Of a stretch of 31,205 nucleotides of DNA, positions 8,556-16,967 are shown piece after piece. The notes beneath the pieces were generated by a model. It was not told the DNA's origin. It worked only from the letters and a program-made list of their open reading frames with translations, and ran no database searches. The DNA comes from JAATGA01 sp047605605. GTDB taxonomy: Bacteria > Pseudomonadota > Alphaproteobacteria > Rhodobacterales > Rhodobacteraceae. Where the stretch lies: the NCBI GenBank assembly GCA_047605605.1, contig JASGFG010000043.1:1-31205 (forward strand), in the 5' to 3' direction. The stretch's first letter is position 1. Each line of letters begins with the position of its first letter. The position numbers were made by a program, and so were the translations under genes.

Positions 8556-11099
8556 TCATCCGGCGGCATTCGCGGCGGAAATCAGCCGCAGCTTGCGCAG
8601 GATTTCCGCAGCGTCATAGGGCTTTCCCACCACAGGCGCATCGGCCAGCGCCTCGGGCAGGGTGAAACCTGTGCCATATCCCGTTGCAAAGACGAATGGG
8701 ATGCCGCGATCACGCAGCCTGTGCGCAACGGGAAAGGACAGTTCCGTTCCCAGGTTGATATCCAGCACCGCCATATCCGGCGGATCGCGGTCCAGCAGGT
8801 CCAGCGCGGTCGCCACATTGGGGGCAACGCCGGTCACGGTCAGCCCTTCGTCCTGAAACGCCATTTCCAACGCCATGGCGATCAGCATCTGATCCTCGAC
8901 GATCAGCACTTTCCTTTCCGATATGGTCCGGGCCTGGCCCGTCGCATCGGTCTGCGCGGCAGGCGCGGGCGGCGGGCGAAGCGCGGTTTCGCGGGCAAAG
9001 CGGGCGGGGATGACGAAATGCGCCTGCAATCCGCCGGGGTTGTAGTCCACCCGGCTGCGCCCGCCCAGATCGAAGGGCACCGATCTGTCGATCAGCACCG
9101 AGCCAAAGCCGGTGCGGACCGGCGTGCTGACCGGCGGACCGCCGCTCTCGCGCCAGTCGATCACGCAGGCCCCTGTCCCGTCCATCATCCAGCGGATATG
9201 GACCTGTCCCCCCCGGCGCGACAGGGCGCCATATTTCGCGGCGTTGGTGGCCATTTCGTGCATGATCAGGGCCATGACGGAAAATGCCCGCGCCTCCAGC
9301 CAGACGGGCGGGCCTTCTGTCACGATGCGGTTCGTGCCGCCGTCATAGGGGCCCAGTTCCGCCTTCAGCAGATCGCATAGCTGTCCGCCGCCGTCGCCGC
9401 GCGCCACCTGATCATGCGCGACCGCCAGCGCCTGAATGCGGCCCCGCAGCGTTTCGACATAATCGCGCAGTGTCTCGCCCTTTTGCGGCTGGCGGCCGAC
9501 CAGGGCACGGATCACCGCCAGGATGTTCTTGACGCGGTGGTTCAGCTCTTCGTTCAGCATCCGCTGGCGCACCGCGGCCTTGGCCCGTTCGTCGGCCAGA
9601 AGCTCGCTGTTGCGCAGGACGATCTCGACAATGGCCAGACGGATCGCCTCGGCGAACTGGCGGTCTGCATCGGTCCAGCGCAGGGACTTGCCGCGGACGG
9701 TTTCCTTCCAGATCGCAAAGCTCTTGCGCGGGGTCAGCCGGTCGCCAAGGGGACCGGCCTCATAGGTCTTGACCGGGTCGCCCGCCCAGTCGAGCGTATG
9801 GATCGCCTCGCGCCGCAGAAAGAACAGAAAGTCGCGCGGTCGCTGCGACACCGGAATGACGATCACCCCCGCGACCTGTGCCGTCAGATCGGCGCTGTCG
9901 GGCAGGACATGCGACAACTGATGCGTGCCCCAGACCTGGCCTTCGGCCAGCGTTTCGGCAAACCGCACCAGCGGCAGCGCCTCGCTGGCCGGGGGATGAA
10001 GACCCGTCCCGCTCCACTTGCCATCGAACCACAGCGCCACGCCGTCGCAGGTGATGAGGTCGGCCAGCTTTGGCAGGCTTTCATCCAGCGCAAGCCCGAT
10101 ATCCTCGCTACGGCTGGCGCCGACCAGCAGGTCGTCCAGGGCGCGGCGGGCGGCATTGGCGGCATGGAGGGCTTGCTTGCGGTTCAGCGTGTCGAGATGC
10201 AGCGAAAAGAACTCGCCCACCATCTCGGCCGCCGCGCGCTCGGCCATGCTGAGCAGGCGGGGGCTGTAGTGATGGCAGGCGATCAGCCCCCAGAGCTGCC
10301 CCTCGATGATGACCGAGATCGACATCGAGGCGCCGACGCCCATGTTGTGCAGATATTCGCAGTGAACGGGCGAGACGCTGCGCAGATGCGAATGCGACAG
10401 GTCCAGCGCCTCGCCCGATGGGTCGCGAACGGGAACCAGCGGCACCGGCGTGAAATCGACCTGTCCGATCAGGCGGATGGGGTTCTGAAGATAGAGAGCC
10501 CGCGCCTGCTGCGGGATGTCGGTGGCGGGAAAATACTGTCCGCGAAAGCTTTCCAGATGCGGCTGCTTTGCCTCGGCCACCACCTTGCCCGCGCCGTCGG
10601 ATCCCAGTTCGTAGATCATCACCCGGTCATAGCCCATCAGGGCCTGCAACAGCCCCGCCGACCGTTGCACCAGCCGGTCGGCGGTCGTCAGCGCCCGCAT
10701 CCGCCCGATGACCGTTCGCGCCAGGCTGAGCGTGGCGCCGGGATCGCTGCCTGCCGGCTCGAACTCCAGGATCGCGTGGCCGAGGTGCCGGTGCACGGTC
10801 ACATCGAAAACGCCGCCCGGCAGGTGCAGCGCAAAGAGCAGGGCGGGCCGCTGCCCCTCGGCGGTGTAGGAAAGCGTGTTGCGCAGCGAATGCGTGCCCG
10901 CGGGGCCCAGCACATCGCCCAGAAGCCGGCCGTTGGGGTCGAAAGAAAGGCCCAGCATCTCGCGCGCATTGGCGGAATGCCGAAGCACCTCCTGCGCGGC
11001 GGCATCGCAGGCCAGCAGGCATCCGTGCGGCTGGATGCTGCCGGGAATATGGATCGGCTCTCGGTCGCAATTGGTCAGGTCGACAGGATCATCCGTCAT
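8556..11099 (-). CDS. bphP: Bacteriophytochrome with HWE histidine kinase and C-terminal receiver
   Basis: Red/far-red photoreceptor kinase using biliverdin. The 847 aa comprise: a PAS_2 domain with chromophore-attachment Cys11 ahead of IHIPGSIQPHG (17-26); a GAF domain (about 140-305) with the PASDIP-equivalent PATDIP (191-196); a PHY domain (about 320-500) with tongue motif PRKSF (457-461); a kinase domain with phospho-acceptor His521 in ELNHRVKN; N-box HEMATNAAKYGALS (614-627); the diagnostic W-x-E at 649-651; and a receiver domain (729-840) with acidic pair Glu735/Asp736, phospho-acceptor Asp780 and Lys826. The start overlaps the bphO stop (ATGA), so chromophore synthesis and apoprotein are coupled. 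HWE kinases often feed the alphaproteobacterial general stress response; the promoter upstream of bphO fits that idea. The fused receiver may act as phosphate sink or output. Confidence 0.95.
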   Translation of the reverse strand: MTDDPVDLTNCDREPIHIPGSIQPHGCLLACDAAAQEVLRHSANAREMLGLSFDPNGRLLGDVLGPAGTHSLRNTLSYTAEGQRPALLFALHLPGGVFDVTVHRHLGHAILEFEPAGSDPGATLSLARTVIGRMRALTTADRLVQRSAGLLQALMGYDRVMIYELGSDGAGKVVAEAKQPHLESFRGQYFPATDIPQQARALYLQNPIRLIGQVDFTPVPLVPVRDPSGEALDLSHSHLRSVSPVHCEYLHNMGVGASMSISVIIEGQLWGLIACHHYSPRLLSMAERAAAEMVGEFFSLHLDTLNRKQALHAANAARRALDDLLVGASRSEDIGLALDESLPKLADLITCDGVALWFDGKWSGTGLHPPASEALPLVRFAETLAEGQVWGTHQLSHVLPDSADLTAQVAGVIVIPVSQRPRDFLFFLRREAIHTLDWAGDPVKTYEAGPLGDRLTPRKSFAIWKETVRGKSLRWTDADRQFAEAIRLAIVEIVLRNSELLADERAKAAVRQRMLNEELNHRVKNILAVIRALVGRQPQKGETLRDYVETLRGRIQALAVAHDQVARGDGGGQLCDLLKAELGPYDGGTNRIVTEGPPVWLEARAFSVMALIMHEMATNAAKYGALSRRGGQVHIRWMMDGTGACVIDWRESGGPPVSTPVRTGFGSVLIDRSVPFDLGGRSRVDYNPGGLQAHFVIPARFARETALRPPPAPAAQTDATGQARTISERKVLIVEDQMLIAMALEMAFQDEGLTVTGVAPNVATALDLLDRDPPDMAVLDINLGTELSFPVAHRLRDRGIPFVFATGYGTGFTLPEALADAPVVGKPYDAAEILRKLRLISAANAAG

Positions 11100-11626
11100 G
11101 CCACAACCCGGCGGTCCGCATCGGCAAGATCATAGGCTGAGAGGGCAAGTGAGAACGCCCGCCGCGCCCCGTCCATGGCTTCGTCCGGCACCACATGGCC
11201 GGATTCGAGCCATGTCAGGAAGTGCGGCCAGCGGTCCTTTTCCGCCGTCTGGGCGGAAAGATGGCGCGCGCCATGTCTGTCCGTCAGGCCGAGCGCCTGC
11301 GCCCGCCGCTGCACGACCCGCGCGCCAAGTGCGGACCCTTCGGCCACATAAAGCGCCCCGGCGATTTGGGAAGGCGTCTCGAAAGGCGGGGTGTGCGGAG
11401 GGGAAAGAACTGCGGCCTGCAGATCATCGGCATCGCAACGCAACTCTTCTACAAGGTCTTGCACCTGCCAGCCGTCCGCCCGCCGCAAGGCAGGCTCGAT
11501 CGCCTGCCTGAATGCCAGCGTGGCGGCCAGATAGCGGCGATAGCCGACCAGGTCCGACAGGGGGCCAGCCAGGCTATCCAGACGATCATGCATGTCGCGT
11601 GTCGCAGCGAACAGGAGCCACCGCAT
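11096..11626 (-). CDS. bphO: Biliverdin-producing heme oxygenase
   Basis: Opens heme to biliverdin, the chromophore of the phytochrome encoded next, releasing CO and iron. The 176-aa product from MRWLLFAATRDMHDRLD carries the probable proximal heme ligand His13 and a later helix YVAEGSALGARVV typical of the family's distal side. Longer starts at 11662 and 11782 are open. I prefer 11626 because AAGG lies 4 bases upstream and because the GGAAC/CGTT promoter at 11676-11701 would leave only about 7 bases of leader for the 11662 start. The stop overlaps the bphP start by 4 bases, a common bphO-bphP arrangement. Confidence 0.88.
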   Translation of the reverse strand: MRWLLFAATRDMHDRLDSLAGPLSDLVGYRRYLAATLAFRQAIEPALRRADGWQVQDLVEELRCDADDLQAAVLSPPHTPPFETPSQIAGALYVAEGSALGARVVQRRAQALGLTDRHGARHLSAQTAEKDRWPHFLTWLESGHVVPDEAMDGARRAFSLALSAYDLADADRRVVA

Positions 11627-11675
11627 CGAACCTTGGGTCACTTGATCTTCCTGGCCGGACATATCTTCGGGCTTC

Positions 11676-11701
11676 AACGCGCGGGCGCGTAGCGGGGTTC
11701 C
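11676..11701 (-). promoter_or_regulatory. EcfG-type (general stress sigma factor) promoter of bphO-bphP
   Basis: On the minus strand, GGAAC (11701-11697) and CGTT (11679-11676) are separated by exactly 17 bases. This is a perfect match to the GGAAC-N16/17-CGTT consensus recognised by the alphaproteobacterial sigma factor EcfG. Transcription would start near 11669, about 43 bases before the bphO ATG at 11626. Exact matches of this length are expected less than once by chance in a window this size, and this one is in the right place and orientation. Confidence 0.6.
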
Positions 11702-11711
11702 GTGGGATGCG

Positions 11712-11737
11712 CGGATTTTTTTGTGCAGCAAAATCCG
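11712..11737. repeat. AT-rich 8-bp inverted repeat upstream of bphO
   Basis: CGGATTTT (11712-11719) and AAAATCCG (11730-11737) are perfect arms around a 10-base centre. The repeat lies 10 bases upstream of the -35 element of the bphO promoter and about 115 bases upstream of ridA. It stands out as AT-rich in a GC-rich region. It could be an operator for either gene or a terminator-like hairpin; the sequence does not decide. Confidence 0.4.
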
Positions 11738-11853
11738 GCCACATGAAAACCAGTTACGGGGAAGGGCGGGCACGACCGTCATTTGCCCTGTCCAACCCGG
11801 CGGGGACCGCCTATCCTGAAAACAGGTTCCAGATCCCCTGCCGGAGTTTCTTC

Positions 11854-12246
11854 ATGTCCGACCGCCGCCTGATCCGTTATGACATCGCCAATCCGCAAGC
11901 GGGCGGCGCGAAACGCCCCTTTGCCAAGGCGGTGCGGGCGGGGGATTACGTCCATGTCTCGGGTCAGGTGCCGACCGTCGGGGGCGAGGTCGTGACCGGG
12001 GGCATCGTCGCCCAGACCGAACAAGTGATCGAGAACATCAAGGCGGTGCTGGCCCTTGCCGGATGCGGACTGGAAGATGTGATCAAGGTCACCTGCTGGC
12101 TGGACGATCCGCGCGACTTTTCCTCCTTCAATGCGGTGTTCGAGAAACATTTCAGCGACCATCCGCCGGCACGGTCCACCGTGCAGTCGCGGCTGATGGT
12201 GGATGCCAAGGTGGAAATCGACGCGGTCGCGTGGAAACCGCTTTAA
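11854..12246 (+). CDS. RidA/YjgF-family enamine/imine deaminase
   Basis: Cytosolic trimeric enzyme expected to hydrolyse reactive enamine or imine intermediates released by PLP enzymes. The 130-aa product shows the family core: VHVSGQVP (33-40), the long helix QTEQVIENIKAVLALAG (54-70), the carboxylate-binding Arg107 in ARSTV and Glu121 in KVEIDAVA. The ATG at 11854 is preceded by CCGGAG 7 bases upstream. The frame is open back to 11512, but that part overlaps bphO antisense and is not family-like. It stands alone, divergent from bphO and convergent with the MFS gene. A PLP-dependent dehydratase/aldolase-like gene is 9 kb away, which could supply a substrate, though no operon links them. Confidence 0.9.
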   Translation: MSDRRLIRYDIANPQAGGAKRPFAKAVRAGDYVHVSGQVPTVGGEVVTGGIVAQTEQVIENIKAVLALAGCGLEDVIKVTCWLDDPRDFSSFNAVFEKHFSDHPPARSTVQSRLMVDAKVEIDAVAWKPL

Positions 12247-12275
12247 CAGCGAGAGATCGCGCCCTTGTGGCAGCC

Positions 12276-12300
12276 CCGGAGGGGTCTTGCACCCCTCCGG
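12276..12300. terminator. Hairpin between convergent ridA and MFS genes
   Basis: CCGGAGGGGT (12276-12285) and ACCCCTCCGG (12291-12300) are perfect 10-bp arms with a 5-base loop, 30 bases after the ridA stop and next to the dispersed repeat. No T tract follows on either strand, so a factor-independent terminator is only probable; its position between converging genes supports it. Confidence 0.5.
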
Positions 12301-12310
12301 ACCGCCCCGC

Positions 12311-12337
12311 AGGGTATTTGGGCCAAGATGAAGGGGG
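12311..12337 (-). repeat. Dispersed intergenic repeat, copy A (inverted)
   Basis: On the minus strand this reads as the core TTCATCTTGGCCCAAATACC, nearly identical to 29991-30014 and recognisably similar to 31097-31120. It abuts a GC-rich hairpin at 12276-12300. It is non-coding and located between convergent genes. I recall this type of element as frequent in Rhodobacteraceae genomes. Confidence 0.65.
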
Positions 12338-12346
12338 CAAAAGTGT

Positions 12347-13627
12347 TCAGGCGCCCCGCCGCTCGGCCCCCCGCAGAAGTCCGGCCCCGGCAATGCCTGC
12401 TATGCCCGACAGGATGGCGGCGGCGGGATAGCCGCCGACCGAAGTGCCGAGCGCGAAAATTCCCGCGCCGATTGCGCCCCCCGCGAACATGTTCACCGCG
12501 ATCAGCGAGGCCGAAAGGCCCGGCCGGTCGCGGATCAGGTCCAGCAGATAGCTGATCGGCAGCGAGATGATCCCCGCCGCCGCAAGGCCTGCGACCATGC
12601 TGGCGGCATAGACCTGCCACGGGGCCAGCGCGAAGGCCAGGCCCAGCAGATAAGCCAGGTAAAGCGCCGCCGTGACCAGAAGCGCGGTGGTCAGATGAAT
12701 GTGCCGCGTGACATGCGCCCAGAAGAACATGAACACGACCTCCAGCGCGGCGACCATGCCGACGATCAGGCCGATGTCGTCGGGCTGCCCGCCCGCCTGT
12801 CCGGTCAGGATCAGCGGCAGGACGGTCGCATTGACGTGCAGGACCTGGCTGATCAGGGCGATGCCCAGCACCCGCAGCCCGATCCCCGGTGCCATCACCT
12901 GCGCCAGTCCGGCCAGCGGGCGGGCGACGCGCACCTGCGCGGGCCGATCGGGGCGGCCGGCGGTGGGGGCGACGGTGGCGGTGCCGGTGCCGCCCTGCGG
13001 CACCTCCTCGACGGGCCGGGCGGCGCGGGGCCTGCCGTGATCCGGCTCCAGCCACAAGGCGACGATGGTGACGACGCAGCCTGCCAGAACCGCGGCGATG
13101 GCCCATGCGCCGATCATGCTGTCCTGCCCTTGCAGCGCCAGTCCGACCGCCCCCGGCACCAGCACCCAGGACAGCGAGATCATCATGCGCATCAGCGCGT
13201 TGACCACCCGCGCCTCGTCGGGGTCGAAGGCATCCATCTGCGCGCGGACATTGGCGAAAAGCATCGAGTTCGTCGCATGGAACAGCGCCAGCGGTCCCAC
13301 GGTCGCCAGGGCAAAGACCGTGGCCGAGGGGAAGGCCCAGATCGCGCCATAGCCCAGGACGCCAAAGCTCGCCACGAACAGAAGCGGGCGGCGATAGCTG
13401 CGGAAACGGTCGGCAATCAGGCCGAAGGCGATGGACAGCACCACATTCGCCACCGCTGCGCACAGCGCGATGGCGGCATAGGCGCGGTCCGACAGGCCCA
13501 GTTCGCGGATGCCCAGCACCGCCTGATAGGGCGAGGTCGCCGCCCCTGCGATCCCGTAAAAGAAGATCGCCGCGGCCGAGGCGCGCACCACGCGATGGCG
13601 TGACAGGATCGTCAGATGGGACCGCAT
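12347..13627 (-). CDS. MFS transporter, sugar-efflux (Set-like) type
   Basis: Major facilitator of 426 aa with about twelve membrane segments split by a polar central loop (roughly 200-245, EPDHGRPRAARPVEEVP onward). After the second segment comes the loop GLIADRFRSYRRPL, the usual MFS loop 2-3 motif. HATNSMLFANVRAQ and the general layout resemble the SET sugar-efflux group, so export or exchange of a sugar derivative is plausible but not shown. The ATG at 13627 is 1 base beyond the TAG of the upstream M81 gene, with GGGG overlapping that stop, indicating translational coupling. It is the last gene of the leftward RpiR operon. A drug-type MFS is the alternative. Confidence 0.85.
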   Translation of the reverse strand: MRSHLTILSRHRVVRASAAAIFFYGIAGAATSPYQAVLGIRELGLSDRAYAAIALCAAVANVVLSIAFGLIADRFRSYRRPLLFVASFGVLGYGAIWAFPSATVFALATVGPLALFHATNSMLFANVRAQMDAFDPDEARVVNALMRMMISLSWVLVPGAVGLALQGQDSMIGAWAIAAVLAGCVVTIVALWLEPDHGRPRAARPVEEVPQGGTGTATVAPTAGRPDRPAQVRVARPLAGLAQVMAPGIGLRVLGIALISQVLHVNATVLPLILTGQAGGQPDDIGLIVGMVAALEVVFMFFWAHVTRHIHLTTALLVTAALYLAYLLGLAFALAPWQVYAASMVAGLAAAGIISLPISYLLDLIRDRPGLSASLIAVNMFAGGAIGAGIFALGTSVGGYPAAAILSGIAGIAGAGLLRGAERRGA

Positions 13628-13628
13628 C

Positions 13629-15062
13629 CTACCCCGCGAACCGGGCCGAAGGCTGCGGCAGGGGGGTGAAATCCTGCCGCGCATCCCAGGGCAGGGTGCC
13701 GGGCATGCGGTGCAGGTTCGCCAGCCGCGGGATGTCCTGGTTCACCACGCCCTCGGTCAGCGCCATCAGGTTCGGATTGGCGATCGGTGCCAGCTCCGGC
13801 GACAGATAGCCGGATTTCACCACCACCATCCCCGCCTGCCGCGGATCGAGGCCTAGGGCGGTGAAATCGGCGATGTTATGATAGGGCCGCCGCCGCGCCG
13901 ACAGCGCCACGAGGATGCCGCCGATCCGCACCACCGCCTGCCGGTCGGCCTCGCCCTGGCCGCGGTGGCACAGCAGCACCTCGGCCAGCGCATGAACCGA
14001 CCCGCCTGCGGGATCGAGACTGCCGCCGATGGAAAGCGGCAGCATAGCGCCTTCGCCCGCCTTGAAACAGGCATCGACGGCCGGCCGGTCGGCAATGCCG
14101 GCGATGACCGCGTTCTGGGCGTTCCGTGCGATCAGCGCGGCCAGAACGTCGGCGCGGTCGCCCACGCCGCCGCCTGTCGGATTGTCGCCGGAATCCGCCA
14201 GGATCACCGGGCGCGTGGCCGATACCGCGGCAAGGTCCAGCATATCCTCCAGAGATCCGGTCACGGGGCCGAACCGGAAATCGTCGCGCGCGGCCCAGAA
14301 ATCGGCGGCGATGCCCGCGCCTGCTGCCATGGCGGCGGCGCGGTCGGTGCCGGTGACGACCGCGCAGGCGGTCGCGCGGGGTTCGTCTGCCCAGACATAG
14401 CCGATCATCAGATCGGTGCGCCACACGCCCTGCCCCTCGCGCCGGGGCAGGGCCGCGTAAAGCGACCGTGCCGGTTCATCCTGGGTCGAGGATTTTTCGC
14501 CGGGCAGCAGCAGCGGCACCGGCACCCGCACCACGCCGGGCCGTTCGCCGGTTTCCAGCGCCCGGATCAGCATGGAATAGGCCGCATCCATCGTCTGGGG
14601 CGTGTCGATATGCGGGGCGGTGCGATAGGCCGCGAAGATGTCGATCTGGTCGACGATCCGCTGCGAGACATTGCCGTGCAGGTCATAGCTGGTGGCGATC
14701 GGCATGTCGGGGCCGACCGCCGCGCGGACGGCGGAAATCCAGTCGCCCTCGGCATCGAACAGGCCCTCGACCTTCATCGCGCCGTGCATCGCCAGATAGA
14801 CGCCATCAAAGGGCGCGGCCGCCGCCAGCAACGACAGGAACTCGGCCTTGAACGCCTCGTAGGTCGCGCGTGCGACCGGGCCGCCCGGCACCGCGCGGGC
14901 GTGAAGCAAGGGGGCCACTTCGGCCCCGTGGTCATGCAGAAAGGCGAAATGGTCGTGGTCCAGCAGATCCTGCCCGCGCAGCACGCGGAAATCCTCGGTA
15001 TGCATCAGGACGGGGGAATAGGTGGAACATTCGGTATGGATGCCGCCGACGGCGATGCGCAT
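13629..15062 (-). CDS. M81 family metallohydrolase (MlrC/microcystinase C-like), paralogue 1
   Basis: Member of the family of MlrC, the zinc enzyme that completes microcystin breakdown in Sphingomonas; most members act on unknown amides or peptides. The 477-aa product keeps the residues expected at the metal site: Glu11 (GGIHTECSTYSP), His93 (AMHGAM), Asp127 and His129 (YDLHGN) and His151 (YRTAPHID). The C-terminal domain begins about 290 (VILADSGDNPTGGGVGDRADVL). No signal peptide, so cytoplasmic. It starts 2 bases after the GH20 stop and ends 1 base before the MFS start. A second, divergent member lies at 19359-20852; the two share metal residues but differ around the N-terminal motif, suggesting different substrates. 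Confidence 0.9.
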   Translation of the reverse strand: MRIAVGGIHTECSTYSPVLMHTEDFRVLRGQDLLDHDHFAFLHDHGAEVAPLLHARAVPGGPVARATYEAFKAEFLSLLAAAAPFDGVYLAMHGAMKVEGLFDAEGDWISAVRAAVGPDMPIATSYDLHGNVSQRIVDQIDIFAAYRTAPHIDTPQTMDAAYSMLIRALETGERPGVVRVPVPLLLPGEKSSTQDEPARSLYAALPRREGQGVWRTDLMIGYVWADEPRATACAVVTGTDRAAAMAAGAGIAADFWAARDDFRFGPVTGSLEDMLDLAAVSATRPVILADSGDNPTGGGVGDRADVLAALIARNAQNAVIAGIADRPAVDACFKAGEGAMLPLSIGGSLDPAGGSVHALAEVLLCHRGQGEADRQAVVRIGGILVALSARRRPYHNIADFTALGLDPRQAGMVVVKSGYLSPELAPIANPNLMALTEGVVNQDIPRLANLHRMPGTLPWDARQDFTPLPQPSARFAG

Positions 15063-15064
15063 TC

Positions 15065-16960
15065 TTACAACTCCGGGTGCAGCCGCGCCTGCCGGGCGAA
15101 ACGCAGCCAGTCCTTGTTCTTCTTTTCGGTCCAGGCTGCCTCTGCTACCGCGCCAAGGCGGGGGAACACCAGATCGTTGAACCATTGGCGCGTCGTGAAA
15201 TGTTCGCACCAGATGCAGGCCTGCACCCCACGCATACGCGGGCGCAGGTCGGACGGAAAGTCGCCCTCGGCCTCGTAGGCGTAAGTTTGCGAAGGCGGCA
15301 CCGGCCCGGCCCAGCCCGCACCGTTTTCCAGCCAGTCCGTGCCCTGCACCATGTCGAGGTAATAGGCCTGTCCCGGCGTCATCACCACGTCATAGCCCTG
15401 CTGCGCCAGGTCGATCCCGACGGCCGGGTTTTCCCAGGCCATCAGCACGGTGTTTTCCGGGGGCACGCCGCCGCCATGGGCAACCTCGTTCCAGCCGACC
15501 AGAACCTTGCCGCGTTCGTCCAGCATCTGCTTGATCCGGGTCAGGAACCAGCTTTGCAGCTGGAACGTGCCCGACAGCCCCTCGCGCTGCATCAGGATGC
15601 GGGCGCGGGGGCTTTCCAGCCAGGCGTTCCGTGCGACCTCGTCCCCGCCGATGTGGAACAGGGGCGAGGGGAAGATGGCCACCATCTCGTCCAGGATGGT
15701 CTCCAGCACCCTGAACGTCGCCTCGACGCCGGGGTTCAGCGCATCGTTGGGATAGCCCTGGACCGGGTGATAGCTTTCCGGCTTTTCATCTGGGTCCACC
15801 AGCTCGGGAAGGGCGGCAAGGATCGCGGCGGAATGGCCGGGCATCTCGATTTCCGGCATGACCTCGATGCCCAGACCTGCCGCATGGGCGACGGCGGCGC
15901 GCATCTGGTCCTGCGTGTAGAACCCCGAAACTGGGTCGATCCCGTCGCCCAGTTGCGGCAGCATTCCGGGCAGCGAGGGCGCGCGCGTCGCCCCCGCGGC
16001 GGTCAGCGCGGGATAGGCCCTGACCTCGGCCCGCCAGCCCTCGTCGTCGGTCAGGTGCCAGTGGAACAGGTTCAGCTTGTGCCAGGCCAGCAGGTCGATC
16101 ACCCGCAGCACATCGGCAAACGGCCAGAAGTGGCGCGAGACATCCAGATGGCAGCCGCGCCAGCCATAGCGGGGCGCATCCTCGATCCGGCCGCTGGCGG
16201 GGAATTTCATTTCGGGATCGGCAAAGGCCCCGTGCAGCATCTGCGCAAGCGCGATCAGGCCATGGCGCCGCCCGGCCTCGGTGCTGGCGCTCAGGGTGAT
16301 CCCGGCGCCGAAGTCCAGCCGATAGCCTTCGGCCGGCACGCCGGCATCCTCGGCAAACCGCAAGGCCCGGCTGCCCGGCGCGGGGGAAAGCTGGATCAGC
16401 CGCCGCGCCGCCGGGAACAGCCGGCGGTGCAGCGCGTCGACCGACAGGGCAAGGCGGCAGTCGGCGACCCCCGCACCGTCCAGATGCAGGATGACCGGCA
16501 CCTCGCCCGGCGTGGCGTCGATGGCATTCGGCCAGGGCAGCAGCGCAAAGGGCAGCGTCAGCCGCCCCTCGGGCAGGCGGGGCGGTGGCGGGGCAGGGAC
16601 CGATCCTTCCAGCGTCAGATCGCCCGTCGCCACCGGCCGGTGTTCGCCGCCCACCGTCACCCACGCCGTTTTCGCCGCATCGTTGCGGTGAAAGGGCGAA
16701 CGGTTCAGCCCCTCGGCCCGCAGGGTCCAGCTTTCGCCGGGGGTCAGCCGCGTCCCCTCGGGCGGGGCAAAGCTGTGAAAGTTGGCGTTGCGGTGCAACA
16801 GGCGCCCGTTTTCGATGAAATGGTCCTTCATCACCCGCGTGATCGAGGTCAGCGACAGGGTGAAATCCGCCAGCGTTTCGTCCGACAGATTGGTCAGCCG
16901 CAGCGTCCAGGTTCCCGCAGGCACGGGTTCGGGCGACCAGGAGTTTTCCAGAAACAGCAT
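15065..16960 (-). CDS. Beta-N-acetylhexosaminidase, GH20
   Basis: Removes terminal beta-linked N-acetylglucosamine or N-acetylgalactosamine by substrate-assisted catalysis. The 631 aa contain an N-terminal accessory region (1-130), a GH20b-like domain (about 135-260, ending ASTEAGRRHGLIALAQML) and the catalytic barrel (265-600) with GCHLDVSRHFWP, FHWHLTDDEGWR and the Asp440-Glu441 pair in HIGGDE. There is no signal peptide or lipobox, so it should act in the cytoplasm on imported material, unlike many secreted chitinolytic GH20 enzymes. GAGG lies 5 bases before the ATG. It sits 7 bases after the SDR and 2 bases before the M81 gene, tightly co-transcribed. Exact glycan unknown. Confidence 0.93.
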   Translation of the reverse strand: MLFLENSWSPEPVPAGTWTLRLTNLSDETLADFTLSLTSITRVMKDHFIENGRLLHRNANFHSFAPPEGTRLTPGESWTLRAEGLNRSPFHRNDAAKTAWVTVGGEHRPVATGDLTLEGSVPAPPPPRLPEGRLTLPFALLPWPNAIDATPGEVPVILHLDGAGVADCRLALSVDALHRRLFPAARRLIQLSPAPGSRALRFAEDAGVPAEGYRLDFGAGITLSASTEAGRRHGLIALAQMLHGAFADPEMKFPASGRIEDAPRYGWRGCHLDVSRHFWPFADVLRVIDLLAWHKLNLFHWHLTDDEGWRAEVRAYPALTAAGATRAPSLPGMLPQLGDGIDPVSGFYTQDQMRAAVAHAAGLGIEVMPEIEMPGHSAAILAALPELVDPDEKPESYHPVQGYPNDALNPGVEATFRVLETILDEMVAIFPSPLFHIGGDEVARNAWLESPRARILMQREGLSGTFQLQSWFLTRIKQMLDERGKVLVGWNEVAHGGGVPPENTVLMAWENPAVGIDLAQQGYDVVMTPGQAYYLDMVQGTDWLENGAGWAGPVPPSQTYAYEAEGDFPSDLRPRMRGVQACIWCEHFTTRQWFNDLVFPRLGAVAEAAWTEKKNKDWLRFARQARLHPEL

Positions 16961-16967
16961 CGGGGCC

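Noticed and set aside
9414..11135. 573-codon plus-strand frame antisense to bphP
   Set aside because: Opposite strand of an unmistakable bacteriophytochrome; no ribosome-binding site or domain.
11627..11662. Longer bphO start at 11662 (12 extra codons)
   Set aside because: Would leave almost no leader after the predicted promoter and has a weaker ribosome-binding site than the start at 11626; not excluded if transcription begins further upstream.
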